47,007 bases of DNA from an uncultured Chloroflexota bacterium (lineage in GTDB: Bacteria; Chloroflexota; Anaerolineae; Anaerolineales; Anaerolineaceae), in assembly GCA_902774215.1 (NCBI GenBank), contig CACYHU010000013.1, positions 1 through 47,007 of the forward strand. Reading direction: 5' to 3'. The notes under the pieces are model-generated. The model saw nothing but the letters and a program-made list of their open reading frames with translations. It made no database searches and was not told where the DNA came from. Position numbers and translations under genes: made by a program. Below, piece after piece: positions 27,106 to 36,090 of this stretch (position 1 is the stretch's first letter; the number at the start of each line of letters is the position of its first letter).

Positions 27106-27284
27106 AATAAAGAAAATTTGCAAACTGTACAAGTTTTTGATTAATCCTGTACAGTTTACGAGATAGTGATATTTGAGCATAACAGTGAATTACGAAAATT
27201 GTTGGAAATCCAGGAAAATTCGTAATGAACGATTGCAAAATACAACTATGGAAAAATGGTAAGGCTGAAAATGTCGAAATCATA
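27073..27284 (+). repeat. About 210-bp direct repeat, left copy, flanking the BREX island
   Basis: Near-identical to 45637-45847 over its whole length (roughly nine in ten bases by eye). It starts with the last ten codons of the helicase remnant (DILGFYVYLP, stop) and contains the dyads AAACTGTACA / TGTACAGTTT and ATTACGAA / TTCGTAAT. Confidence 0.9.
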
Positions 27285-27336
27285 TCACCATAACCATAAA
27301 ATAAGAGTTTACACGCAAAATTAAGAGCCTTGTCAC

Positions 27337-27365
27337 TTGGTAAATCGAGCTGTTTCTGAGATAAT
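27337..27365 (+). promoter_or_regulatory. Possible promoter of the BREX operon
   Basis: TTGGTA, 17 bases, GATAAT, about 50 bases before the proposed brxF start. It is a weak match and is chosen mainly for spacing and position. Confidence 0.3.
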
Positions 27366-27418
27366 AGAATCATGGCAAATAGGAATTTCTGATGGTTCAG
27401 AATCAGCGGAGTTTGTTC

Positions 27419-27850
27419 ATGGGCAGCATCATTACCGGTACGGATATAAATATGGCATTTCTTCAAACCGCAAGAATGCCGATAATCCTACTTAAACCAC
27501 ATCCCGGGCTGCTTCCGGAAAACATCGAAAATGTATCGCTGAATCTTCTGTTGGCAGAACGTCTCACACCGATTCCACCGCAGCAGCGACCGCTTCGGAT
27601 CATGGATGAATTAAAAAACATCCTGTATAAAAATTCCACTCCTCTGCTGTTGGACAGGTACGAAATGATTTTTTCACCGGCATGGAAGCTGAACGTGCTG
27701 AAGATATTCGCTGACATGGCCAGGATCCGTTCGATTTATGTTTTATGGCCCGGACAATGTAAGAACGGATACCTGACTTATGCTGAGCCGGATGATCCGG
27801 AATATAGAAATTACCGTATCACAGATTATGATGTGATCGTTGTAAAGTAA
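27419..27850 (+). CDS. brxF: BREX type 3 protein BrxF, without a recognisable Walker A motif
   Basis: 143 residues from ATG 27419, chosen because GCGGAG is eight bases upstream; an ATG at 27392 is also possible. The distal two thirds follow the BrxF pattern: VSLNLLLAERLTPIPPQQRP, LLLDRYEMIFSPAWKLNVLK and WPGQCKNGYLTYAEPDDPEY. The usual P-loop near the N-terminus (G-x-x-G-x-GK-T/S) is replaced by LLKPHPGLLPENI, so nucleotide binding is doubtful. It is the first gene of the island and ends 11 bases before brxC, as in other type 3 loci. Confidence 0.7.
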   Translation: MGSIITGTDINMAFLQTARMPIILLKPHPGLLPENIENVSLNLLLAERLTPIPPQQRPLRIMDELKNILYKNSTPLLLDRYEMIFSPAWKLNVLKIFADMARIRSIYVLWPGQCKNGYLTYAEPDDPEYRNYRITDYDVIVVK

Positions 27851-27861
27851 GGAGAAAACAA

Positions 27862-30800
27862 ATGCGTTACCGTGACTTGATCCAATTTGATCCGATAATC
27901 AGTGTCATCCAGGTCACTGACATCAACAATAAAGACAAAGCTTCTGATCTGGTAAAAACCTATGTAATGTCGGATTCCATGGCGGAAAACCTTCGGGAAA
28001 ACATGCTGCGGCAGCTGAAGCTGGAGGAGACAGTCGACAACATAGGGGTGATGCTGATCGGTAACTATGGTACCGGTAAATCCCATTTGATGTCTGTGAT
28101 CACGGCGATCGCAGTAAACAGTGAAAACCTTCAATATTGCAGAAATCAAAAATTTGCTGAAGATGCGGAATGCATTGCCGGGAAATTTGAAGCATTGAGC
28201 TTTGATATTGGTTCTGTTGAAATGTCTCTGCGGAACATCTTCTTCACAAAAGTCCAGGCTGATCTGCAAAACCGCGGCATCGCTTTTGATTTTCCCGCTG
28301 CAGATCAGGTAGCGGAAAACAAGACCACCTTGCTGAAAATGATGGGCAAGTTCCATGAGAAATATCCGGATAAAGGTTATCTGGTCGTGATCGATGAATT
28401 ACTGGACTATCTGAAAACACGGAATGACCAGGATGTGATCAAAGATCTGAATTTCCTGCGGGAAGTCGGTGAGATCGTAGGAAAATCCAGGTTACGCTTT
28501 GTTGTCGGCATGCAGGAAAAAATCTACGGCAATCCGAGATTCGCCCATATTTCCCAAACCCTGAACTGGGTGAAGGATCGTTATTGGCAGATGAGTATCC
28601 GGAAAGAAGACGTCCAGTATGTCGTTTCAGAGCGTATTCTCCAAAAGACAGACGAATCAAAAGCCTGGATCCGCTCTCATTTGCAGCCGTTTTGCAGTTG
28701 TTATCCGGAACTGCATGGACATATGGAAGAATACGTCTCTCTTTTCCCGATCCATCCGGCATACTTTGAAGCCTTCAGCAAGATCTATATTATCGAACAG
28801 CGCCATATCCTTCAGACGATTTCCAACCTTCTTGAAAAGATCCTGGATGATACTGTTGCCGAAGATGAGCCTTCGCTGATCTCATATGACAGCTTCTGGA
28901 ATGTGATCCTGAATCAACCGGCATGGCAGACTGATCCCAGTGTCAAGGAAGTCGTAAGCGCAAGCAGCAAGCTCCATGACATCATCGCTCATTCTTTCCC
29001 GAAAGCGATCTATAAACCTATGGCGCTGAAAATCATCGATGGGCTCAGCGTTTATCGCCTTACAACAGGTGATATCACCGTAAAAGCCGGACTTACTGCG
29101 GAAAACATGCGTGATGATCTGTGTTTATATCTCAGAAATATGCCGGATCAGGATGCTGAAACCTTGCAAGGGATCATCCGTGTCGTCATGCAGGATATTT
29201 TCAAGACTGTCAGCGGACAGTTTATCCAGCGTAATGAGGAGAACGGACAATACTATCTGGATGTTCATGCGGCTGTCAATTATGATGAGCTGATTTCACA
29301 GCGGGCAGAGACACTGGATAACAACACGCTGAACCGGGCATACTGGGATCTGATTTATAGCTGTTTGGAATGGAACACCCATGAATATGTTATGAATTTT
29401 AAGATCTACCAGCATACACTGAACTGGCATACTCATAACATTTTCCGGCATGGCTACATCTTTATGGGTACACCGGAAAGCCGGCCTACAGCGTATCCGC
29501 CCGAGGATTACTACATTTATTTTCTGCCGCTTTATGGCAGCAAGACTTTTGTTGATGAAAAGAAAAGCGATGAAGTCTTTTTCCGCTATAAACCGTCGGA
29601 AGAATTCACGGCTCAGCTGCGGATGTATGCTGCCGCTGAAATTCTGAAGATCCAATCTTCCGGGAATGATAAAGTTGCTTATCAGCGAAAATCAGATGAG
29701 ATATCAAAGAAACTCCGCAGAATACTGAATGAGGCAAAAGCAACCGGTTATGATGTCACTTATGGTGGAAAGACAAAAATCCCGATGGAGATCATGCAGA
29801 ATGCTTACCGTTCGGAAAACCCGCTCAAAGAAACCATCGAATTGACTGCTGCGATCTGCCTGAACAGTTATTTTGAAAACAAATATCCTGAATTTCCGGT
29901 CTTCAAAGAGAAGATCACAGCGGAGAATTACAAATCAATATTCACCGCTGTGAAAGACCGCTTTGCCGGAAAGGACACCAAACAGGCAAATGCCGTTCTC
30001 GAAAGTCTTGGGCTGATGGAAGCCGGAAAGATCAGCGCAAAGAACAGCCGCTACGCAAAATACTATGGTCATATGCTGTCAAAACGTCCGAAAGGAAGCG
30101 TGATCAATTTTGACGAGATCTTTGAGCCCCGTGTTGAAGGTGTGAGCCAGATTTTCGATGATTATGAAGAAAAACGCTGGCATCTTCCTTTTGTACTCGC
30201 AGTACCGATTTTCCTCGCGATGGTTTCTTCCGGTCAGGCTGTGCTGGATATGAAGAGCGGCCCGATCACGGCATCTAATTTAGAGACCCTGACGAAGAAA
30301 GCTTTGGCTGATTTTGAGGAAATCAAATATATTTCCCGTCCGAAAGATATTCCTCTGTCGGAACTGGTGAAACTTTATGAAGTCCTGGATCTGCCGGTAG
30401 GGCTGATTACCAACCCGGATGAGCGGGAAAAGGGATTGATCCAGATGCTAGCGAGGACCGATGCAATGGCACTTGTTGCAGCGACTCGGGTCTATGAACT
30501 GCGGCAGGACACCAATCTGTGGGATGAGACACTGTATCCAACCACAACCCGGGATGCTTACCGCGCATCTGCTCAGAAGATCGTGGATACCTTTAATAAT
30601 TTCAAAGCCCGTTTTAACAAGGTAGCGAAGCTCAATAACTTCGACATAACGATCGAGCAATGTGAAGCGCTGGAAAAGGATATTCAGCGAATGAAGATCG
30701 TTGAAGCGTATCAGAAGTTCGCTGACAAATGCAAAGATCAGGTCAATTATATGATGAGCATCAGCGCTTATCAATTGCCGGATGATCTGCGGAATGATAT

Positions 30801-31554
30801 CACTGCCGCCAGGGAACAATTCCGGTCGATCCGGGATCAGATCGCCGAAACAATGGATGGTGACAGTGCCGCTGTCAGAGTGAACAGCCTGCTTCAGGGA
30901 TTAAAGGACCGTTATATTGACTGGTACATGGCTGAACATAACAAACACCGTCTGGACGTAAAGGAATCAAAGCGAAAGAACCAGCTGATGAATTCTGGAG
31001 CCAGAGGAAAACTTACCCGCCTGAAAGGTATTGATTTTCTGCCGGCGAATAAATTGGAAGCAGTGGAAACAAAACTGGCCGGGCTCAAGACGTGCTATGA
31101 CCTGACACCGGACAAACTGAAGTCAGCCACATATTGTACTTCCTGCCGCTTTATGCCTGGCAGCAATGAACCGCTTGTCAAAGGACAGTTGGACGTCATC
31201 GAAGAACAGATTGAAGAGATGCTTTCAGACTGGACGAAGAGCCTGCATGATACGGTTTCCGATCCGACGCTAAGTGATCAGATGCAGTATCTGACAGCAG
31301 AACAGCAGAAAAGACTGAAAGCTTTCATTGAGACTGCTGAACTTCCGGAACCGGTTGACACATATTTTGTGGATGCGGTGAAAAAATATATTGATGGCTT
31401 TGATGTGGTCACGATCGACAGCGCTCAGATGCTTGATACGCTGATCAAACGCGGACCCTGCAATGAGGATGAATTCCGAAAAGTTCTGGATGAGATGGTG
31501 AACAAGGCGATCCGCGGAAAAGATAAGAGCAAACTGCGGATCGTGGTGAAATAA
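27862..31554 (+). CDS. brxC: BREX type 3 ATPase BrxC (DUF6079-type)
   Basis: 1230 residues. The N-terminal ATPase has Walker A GNYGTGKS at 67-74 and Walker B LVVIDEL at about 174-180, followed by LRFVVGMQEKIYGNPRF. The first residues, MRYRDLIQFDPIISVIQV, are characteristic of the DUF6079/BrxC-PglY group of large AAA-type ATPases. Two cysteines (TSCRF region near 1095) lie near the C-terminus. It should form the ATP-driven core of the BREX complex. AAGGAG stands before ATG 27862. The gene ends before a hairpin that may limit read-through into the embedded regulator. Confidence 0.8.
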   Translation: MRYRDLIQFDPIISVIQVTDINNKDKASDLVKTYVMSDSMAENLRENMLRQLKLEETVDNIGVMLIGNYGTGKSHLMSVITAIAVNSENLQYCRNQKFAEDAECIAGKFEALSFDIGSVEMSLRNIFFTKVQADLQNRGIAFDFPAADQVAENKTTLLKMMGKFHEKYPDKGYLVVIDELLDYLKTRNDQDVIKDLNFLREVGEIVGKSRLRFVVGMQEKIYGNPRFAHISQTLNWVKDRYWQMSIRKEDVQYVVSERILQKTDESKAWIRSHLQPFCSCYPELHGHMEEYVSLFPIHPAYFEAFSKIYIIEQRHILQTISNLLEKILDDTVAEDEPSLISYDSFWNVILNQPAWQTDPSVKEVVSASSKLHDIIAHSFPKAIYKPMALKIIDGLSVYRLTTGDITVKAGLTAENMRDDLCLYLRNMPDQDAETLQGIIRVVMQDIFKTVSGQFIQRNEENGQYYLDVHAAVNYDELISQRAETLDNNTLNRAYWDLIYSCLEWNTHEYVMNFKIYQHTLNWHTHNIFRHGYIFMGTPESRPTAYPPEDYYIYFLPLYGSKTFVDEKKSDEVFFRYKPSEEFTAQLRMYAAAEILKIQSSGNDKVAYQRKSDEISKKLRRILNEAKATGYDVTYGGKTKIPMEIMQNAYRSENPLKETIELTAAICLNSYFENKYPEFPVFKEKITAENYKSIFTAVKDRFAGKDTKQANAVLESLGLMEAGKISAKNSRYAKYYGHMLSKRPKGSVINFDEIFEPRVEGVSQIFDDYEEKRWHLPFVLAVPIFLAMVSSGQAVLDMKSGPITASNLETLTKKALADFEEIKYISRPKDIPLSELVKLYEVLDLPVGLITNPDEREKGLIQMLARTDAMALVAATRVYELRQDTNLWDETLYPTTTRDAYRASAQKIVDTFNNFKARFNKVAKLNNFDITIEQCEALEKDIQRMKIVEAYQKFADKCKDQVNYMMSISAYQLPDDLRNDITAAREQFRSIRDQIAETMDGDSAAVRVNSLLQGLKDRYIDWYMAEHNKHRLDVKESKRKNQLMNSGARGKLTRLKGIDFLPANKLEAVETKLAGLKTCYDLTPDKLKSATYCTSCRFMPGSNEPLVKGQLDVIEEQIEEMLSDWTKSLHDTVSDPTLSDQMQYLTAEQQKRLKAFIETAELPEPVDTYFVDAVKKYIDGFDVVTIDSAQMLDTLIKRGPCNEDEFRKVLDEMVNKAIRGKDKSKLRIVVK

Positions 31555-31585
31555 AACCGACATATGATATAATAACGAATAACAG

Positions 31586-31639
31586 TACCTGCCGCGCCTC
31601 TGCTTATGCAAGCGTATCGAGGCAGGTCATTTTTATAAA
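31586..31639 (+). terminator. Hairpin with T-rich tail after brxC
   Basis: ACCTGC pairs with GCAGGT, with an additional CCTC/GAGG, around a loop, followed by CATTTTTAT. Probable partial terminator between brxC and the Xre gene. Confidence 0.5.
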
Positions 31640-31714
31640 TGACTTAGAAAGAGTCATCCGTATAGTGGTTATTTCCAAAATGGAGGCAACCACTAATTAT
31701 ATTGTAAACAAAAG

Positions 31715-31760
31715 TTGTAAAATCTTCCATATCACTGTATAATAAGTTCGATAATCGAAC
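31715..31760 (+). promoter_or_regulatory. Promoter and autoregulatory operator of the embedded Xre gene
   Basis: TTGTAA (31715), 17 bases, perfect TATAAT (31738-31743). Immediately downstream the dyad GTTCGA-TAA-TCGAAC (31746-31760) overlaps the likely transcription start. This is a good candidate operator for the Xre protein encoded 34 bases later. Two further dyads (31663-31695 and about 31638-31656) lie upstream. Confidence 0.6.
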
Positions 31761-31793
31761 ATTTTGTTAGGTTGTTTTCAGGAGGAATGTTAT

Positions 31794-32117
31794 ATGAGAG
31801 AAGAACTTGGTCTGCGCATCCGCAAGGCCAGAGAAGGACTGCACATATCGCAGGATTATCTGGCTAAACGAGTAAATATTAATAGGACAGCAATGGTTCA
31901 GATTGAAAACGGAAATCGAAATGTTTCGGCGGATGAATTATCTGCGTTCAGCGAAGTATTTGGCATTTCCGCTGATGAACTATTAAATGGAAAAAAGTTT
32001 GATATGCCGCAAATGGTATTTGCGAGATCTTTTTCCGAATTGGACGAAACGGATCAGAACGAAATTCTGAATCTGATTGAATTTAAAAAACAGATGAAGG
32101 CGAAACGTACTGCATGA
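31794..32117 (+). CDS. Xre family transcriptional regulator
   Basis: 107 residues from ATG 31794 with AGGAGGAA seven bases upstream. LRIRKAREGLHISQDYLAKR and VNINRTAMVQIENGNRNVS form a standard Cro/C1 helix-turn-helix, followed by FGISADELL. The stop overlaps the next start in ATGA (32114-32117), so it is coupled to the ImmA/IrrE-Fic protein. By analogy with ImmR/ImmA pairs it may repress the module and be cleaved by its partner protease. It also separates brxC from pglXI and could give the distal BREX genes their own promoter. Confidence 0.85.
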   Translation: MREELGLRIRKAREGLHISQDYLAKRVNINRTAMVQIENGNRNVSADELSAFSEVFGISADELLNGKKFDMPQMVFARSFSELDETDQNEILNLIEFKKQMKAKRTA

Positions 32118-33514
32118 TTAGATTATTTACAGAACAGGAATGTAATACATATTCATCGGGAGAATTAGCTGAATTATTTTTTCAGAGAGCATATCCGGGG
32201 AAAACGGCATCATATCCTATTAATCCTTTTCAGTTTTTAGCTGATTTGGGAATCCCGTATATTTTCCGTTCCTTTTCTAAAAGTGAAGGTTTTTACATTC
32301 CTGCTTCATCCGATGATGATCTTCCCGTCGTCGGTATTAATCTTAAGCGGCCTGTTCAGCGACAGCGTTTTACTGCTGCGCATGAACTTTGTCATCATTT
32401 GAAAGATTGGAACCAGATTTCACATTGTCCGATCGGTAATAAAAATAGTATCGAAAGATTTGCAGATGCTTTTGCATCGGCTTTGTTGATGCCGAAAAAT
32501 GAAATGCTTAGCCAAATTGATAAGCATCAGAAAGGATATGTTTTATCATTTGATGAAATTTTGGAAATAGCCGAATATTTCGGAGTAAGTTTTGAAGCTT
32601 GCCGAATAAGGATATCGAAATTAGTCCCATCTTCATTGAAAGGAATTGAAGAAAAAGATTATAAGAAATTCAAACCGCTGAAAAGAAGAATTGAGATGGG
32701 ATTTTCTGATGTTCCATTCTATCGTGGTATTTTTAATGCAAGCGAAGATTGTTTTAAACTTGAATTCAATCAATATGCCCGAAGAAAATTTCAGGCTGAG
32801 TATATTTTTCATGACAGCCGCATGGAAGGTATTTCTGCTGATATTGAAAATGTTGGTGATATCGTAGCTGATTTGCATTATCTGAAACAGAAAAGCGAAT
32901 TTTGTCGAGAAGGTAATGAAAATATCGTTGAATTAGCCGGCTTATCACTGGTATATGATTCATTATCGGAACTTGCTGTAAGCGGAGATCTGTCTTTATT
33001 TCATGCAAGAACAATTCATCGACTATTGTTTTCCTGTGCTCCTCATCCGGAATTTGGTGGAAAGTTCAAAGAATCCAATAACTTTGTTTTAGGTGCAAAA
33101 TTTGAAACGGTTGATGTGAAAGATGTTCTTCAAGCGTTTTATGATCTTGATGATGAAGTGCAGAAGCTCTTGGAAAAAGAGAAAACATTATCGCTAAGTG
33201 AGTATATCGAATGGGCTGTACGGATTCATCATCGGTTGACGGTGATCCATCCGTTTCCAGAAGGGAATGGAAGAACATCGCGGGCATTTACGAATTTGTT
33301 GTTGATGCATCGCGGGTTACCGGCTGTCTTTTTCAGATATGATAAAAAGGGCGCGCAAAATAAATTAGAGAAGGATTTTTACAAAAATGCTTTAGGAATA
33401 GCTGATCGAACAGGTAACTATGATCCATTATATGAAGCATATTACCGTGGATTATTGGAATCACTTGATGTATTAACGAACAAAATAATAATAAATCTTG
33501 AAAAAGGTTTTTAG
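32114..33514 (+). CDS. ImmA/IrrE metallopeptidase fused to a Fic domain
   Basis: 466 residues. The N-terminal ImmA/IrrE (DUF955) domain has RFTAAHELCHHLKDW with the HExxH zinc motif at 90-94 and ERFADAFASALLMP. From about 190 on it is a Fic protein with the full active-site motif HPFPEGNGRTSR at 379-390. A class II-like inhibitory helix precedes it (HDSRMEGIS, about 233-241; D replaces the usual S/T). Fic enzymes attach AMP or related groups to target proteins. The peptidase could cleave the Xre partner in response to a signal and so relieve repression. The gene is visibly more AT-rich than brxC and is followed 11 bases later by pglXI. Confidence 0.88.
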   Translation: MIRLFTEQECNTYSSGELAELFFQRAYPGKTASYPINPFQFLADLGIPYIFRSFSKSEGFYIPASSDDDLPVVGINLKRPVQRQRFTAAHELCHHLKDWNQISHCPIGNKNSIERFADAFASALLMPKNEMLSQIDKHQKGYVLSFDEILEIAEYFGVSFEACRIRISKLVPSSLKGIEEKDYKKFKPLKRRIEMGFSDVPFYRGIFNASEDCFKLEFNQYARRKFQAEYIFHDSRMEGISADIENVGDIVADLHYLKQKSEFCREGNENIVELAGLSLVYDSLSELAVSGDLSLFHARTIHRLLFSCAPHPEFGGKFKESNNFVLGAKFETVDVKDVLQAFYDLDDEVQKLLEKEKTLSLSEYIEWAVRIHHRLTVIHPFPEGNGRTSRAFTNLLLMHRGLPAVFFRYDKKGAQNKLEKDFYKNALGIADRTGNYDPLYEAYYRGLLESLDVLTNKIIINLEKGF

Positions 33515-33525
33515 CGGAGGAAGAT

Positions 33526-36075
33526 ATGGAAAGACGGGAGTTGACGAAGGCGGATCTGGATAAGGTTCGGAATATTGAGGGGTTTCCCATCGGGACGGAT
33601 GAGGATATTATTGCGCTGTCGGATGCGCCGTATTACACGGCCTGTCCAAATCCTTTTATCGCGGATTTCATTGCCGAGTATGGGCATCCTTACGACCCGG
33701 AGACGGATGATTATCACCGGGAGCCCTTTGCGTCCGACGTCAGCGAGGGGAAGAATGACCCGATCTACAACGCTCACTCCTATCATACCAAAGTCCCCTA
33801 CAAGGCCATCATGCGCTATATCCTGCATTACACCGACCCGGGCGACATTGTCCTGGACGGCTTCTGCGGCACCGGTATGACCGGCGTGGCGGCGCAGATG
33901 TGCGGCTGTCCGGATCCAGAGACGAAATATAAGCTGGAACATGAAATGGGCAATATCAAATGGGGAGGCCGCCATGCCATCCTCAGCGATCTTTCCCCCG
34001 CTGCCACCTTCATCGCCTATAACTATAACGTTCCCCACGATCCGGTCGCTTTTGAAAAGGAAGCCCGGCGCATTCTGGAGGAAACGGAAGCCGAACTGGG
34101 TTGGATGTACGAGACCAACCATACTGCTGAAGGTCCCGTCAACGGCTTGGATGGAAAACCGGTCAAAGGCCGTATCAACTATACTGTCTGGTCGGATGTC
34201 TTCATCTGCCCAAATTGTGGAAAAGAAATTGTGTTTTATGATGCGGCTTTTGATAAAAAAACAGGTGGCGTCAGTGAGGTTTTTAAATGTCCAAGTTGTC
34301 ATGCTGAATTAAAAAAGAAAAATTGTGAAAAAGCACGCGAAATAAAAAACGATGATTTATTAAATGATACAATTCAAATGACAAAATCAATCCCTGTACT
34401 AATAAATTATTCGGTTGGTAAAAAAAGATATCAAAAAAAGCCAGATAAAAATGATTTTGAGATTTTGGAAAAAATTGATAGCTGTCAGATTCCTAGTTGG
34501 GTTCCTACTGATGAGTTGCCAGATGGTTATAACACCGAACAACCAAAAAGGTCAAATGGCATAAATTACGTGCATCAATTTTATAGCCGACGTTGTCTTA
34601 TTACGTTGGCATATATGTATGACTTAATTTCTATGTCAGAAAATCTTCCAATCCTAAAATTGATGTTTACAAGTCAATTGGTTAATATCAGTAAATTAAA
34701 TCGATATCGACCGCAGGTTTCTTTTCCATATAATCCACTAAGTGGAACCTTATATGTTTCCTCATTGATCAATGAGTCTTTTCCACTAAAGGCTTATGAA
34801 GGGAAAATATCGAGATTCATGGAGGCGTTTTCAATAAAAAGAGACACTGATAGCATAATTTCAGAGAATTCATGTAGCAATCTTCCTGTAGAAACCAACT
34901 CAATAGATTATATTTTTACTGATCCACCATTTGGTGGAAATCTGAATTACTCAGAACTTAGTTTTATCTGGGAAGCTTGGCTTAAAGTTAAGACAAATAA
35001 TAGATGTGAAGCGATAATGAATCCAGTACAGAAAAAAGGCCTACCAGAATATCAAACACTAATGGAAAAATGTTTCCAAGAATACTACAGAGTCTTAAAA
35101 CCAAGCCGTTGGATGACCGTGGAATTTCACAATTCCCAAAATGCAGTATGGGGGGCTATTCAGCAAGCACTTTCAAAAGCGGGATTCATTATTGCAGATG
35201 TTCGAACGTTGGATAAACAGCAAGGGTCTTTTAAACAGGTAACCACAACAAGCGCTGTCAAACAGGATCTTGTCATTTCTGCCTATAAACCACAGGAAAC
35301 GCTACGGCAAGCGATGATCGAAGCTGCCGGAACAGAAGAAACTGCATGGCAATTTGTACGTCAGCATCTGGAGATGGTGCCGATGCCGCCTGTGAAGGAT
35401 GGAAGGATCGAAACTATCAGCGAACGGCAGGCTTTCCTGCTCTTTGACCGCATGGTGGCATATCATGTGCAGAACGGATTGCCGGTACCCATTGATGCTG
35501 CTGATTTTTATAAAGGACTGGAGGAACGCTTCATCCAGCGGGATGGCATGTACTTTCTCTCCGATCAGGTCAATGAATATGATCTGATCCGCATCAAGCA
35601 TGACATGGAAGACGCCGTGCAGCTGGGCTTCGTCGTCTCCAATGAAAAAACGGCTGTCCAGTGGCTGTATATGCAGCTGGCCGAACCGCAAACTTACCAG
35701 GTACTGCAGCCGAAGTTCATGCAGGAAGTCAAGTCGGTGGATAAATATGAAAAGATCCCGGAACTGGCCGAGCTGCTGGAGGAGAATTTCCTCAAAAACG
35801 ATAAGGGGGAATGGTACATCCCCGACATCACCAAAGCCGGCGACGTCGCCAAACTGCGCGAAAAACGCCTGCTGAAGGAATTCGAGGACTACCAGAAGAC
35901 CAAAGGCAAGCTCAAAGTCTTCCGCATCGAAGCCATCCGCGCCGGCTTCAAAAAACTCTGGGACGAAAAGAACTACGCCGCTATCGTCGCCGTCGCCGAT
36001 CGCCTCCCCGAGTCCGTCATCCAGGAAGATCCCAACCTCCTGATGTACTCCGACCTCGCCTCGACGAGAGTGTAA
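33526..36075 (+). CDS. pglXI: BREX type 3 DNA methyltransferase PglXI
   Basis: 849 residues. S-adenosylmethionine motif VLDGFCGTGMTGVAAQMC at about 108-125 and catalytic motif TDPPFGGN at 465-472 identify a DNA adenine/cytosine-N4 methylase of the DUF1156-like group used by BREX type 3. A zinc-ribbon pair CPNC (about 228) and CPSC (about 259) opens the middle segment. Codons about 228-570 (34200-35240) are strongly AT-rich, while the parts before and after are GC-rich, so the centre looks swapped from another source. It should mark host DNA and give specificity. GGAGGAAG precedes ATG 33526. Confidence 0.8.
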   Translation: MERRELTKADLDKVRNIEGFPIGTDEDIIALSDAPYYTACPNPFIADFIAEYGHPYDPETDDYHREPFASDVSEGKNDPIYNAHSYHTKVPYKAIMRYILHYTDPGDIVLDGFCGTGMTGVAAQMCGCPDPETKYKLEHEMGNIKWGGRHAILSDLSPAATFIAYNYNVPHDPVAFEKEARRILEETEAELGWMYETNHTAEGPVNGLDGKPVKGRINYTVWSDVFICPNCGKEIVFYDAAFDKKTGGVSEVFKCPSCHAELKKKNCEKAREIKNDDLLNDTIQMTKSIPVLINYSVGKKRYQKKPDKNDFEILEKIDSCQIPSWVPTDELPDGYNTEQPKRSNGINYVHQFYSRRCLITLAYMYDLISMSENLPILKLMFTSQLVNISKLNRYRPQVSFPYNPLSGTLYVSSLINESFPLKAYEGKISRFMEAFSIKRDTDSIISENSCSNLPVETNSIDYIFTDPPFGGNLNYSELSFIWEAWLKVKTNNRCEAIMNPVQKKGLPEYQTLMEKCFQEYYRVLKPSRWMTVEFHNSQNAVWGAIQQALSKAGFIIADVRTLDKQQGSFKQVTTTSAVKQDLVISAYKPQETLRQAMIEAAGTEETAWQFVRQHLEMVPMPPVKDGRIETISERQAFLLFDRMVAYHVQNGLPVPIDAADFYKGLEERFIQRDGMYFLSDQVNEYDLIRIKHDMEDAVQLGFVVSNEKTAVQWLYMQLAEPQTYQVLQPKFMQEVKSVDKYEKIPELAELLEENFLKNDKGEWYIPDITKAGDVAKLREKRLLKEFEDYQKTKGKLKVFRIEAIRAGFKKLWDEKNYAAIVAVADRLPESVIQEDPNLLMYSDLASTRV

Positions 36076-36090
36076 AAGGAAATTTTATAT

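Noticed and set aside
26975..27466. Minus-strand frame whose middle (MISTFSALPFFHSC and on) is also found in the right direct repeat at 45601-45846
   Set aside because: The similarity follows from the DNA repeat itself; there is no ribosome binding site and the frame overlaps the helicase remnant and brxF.
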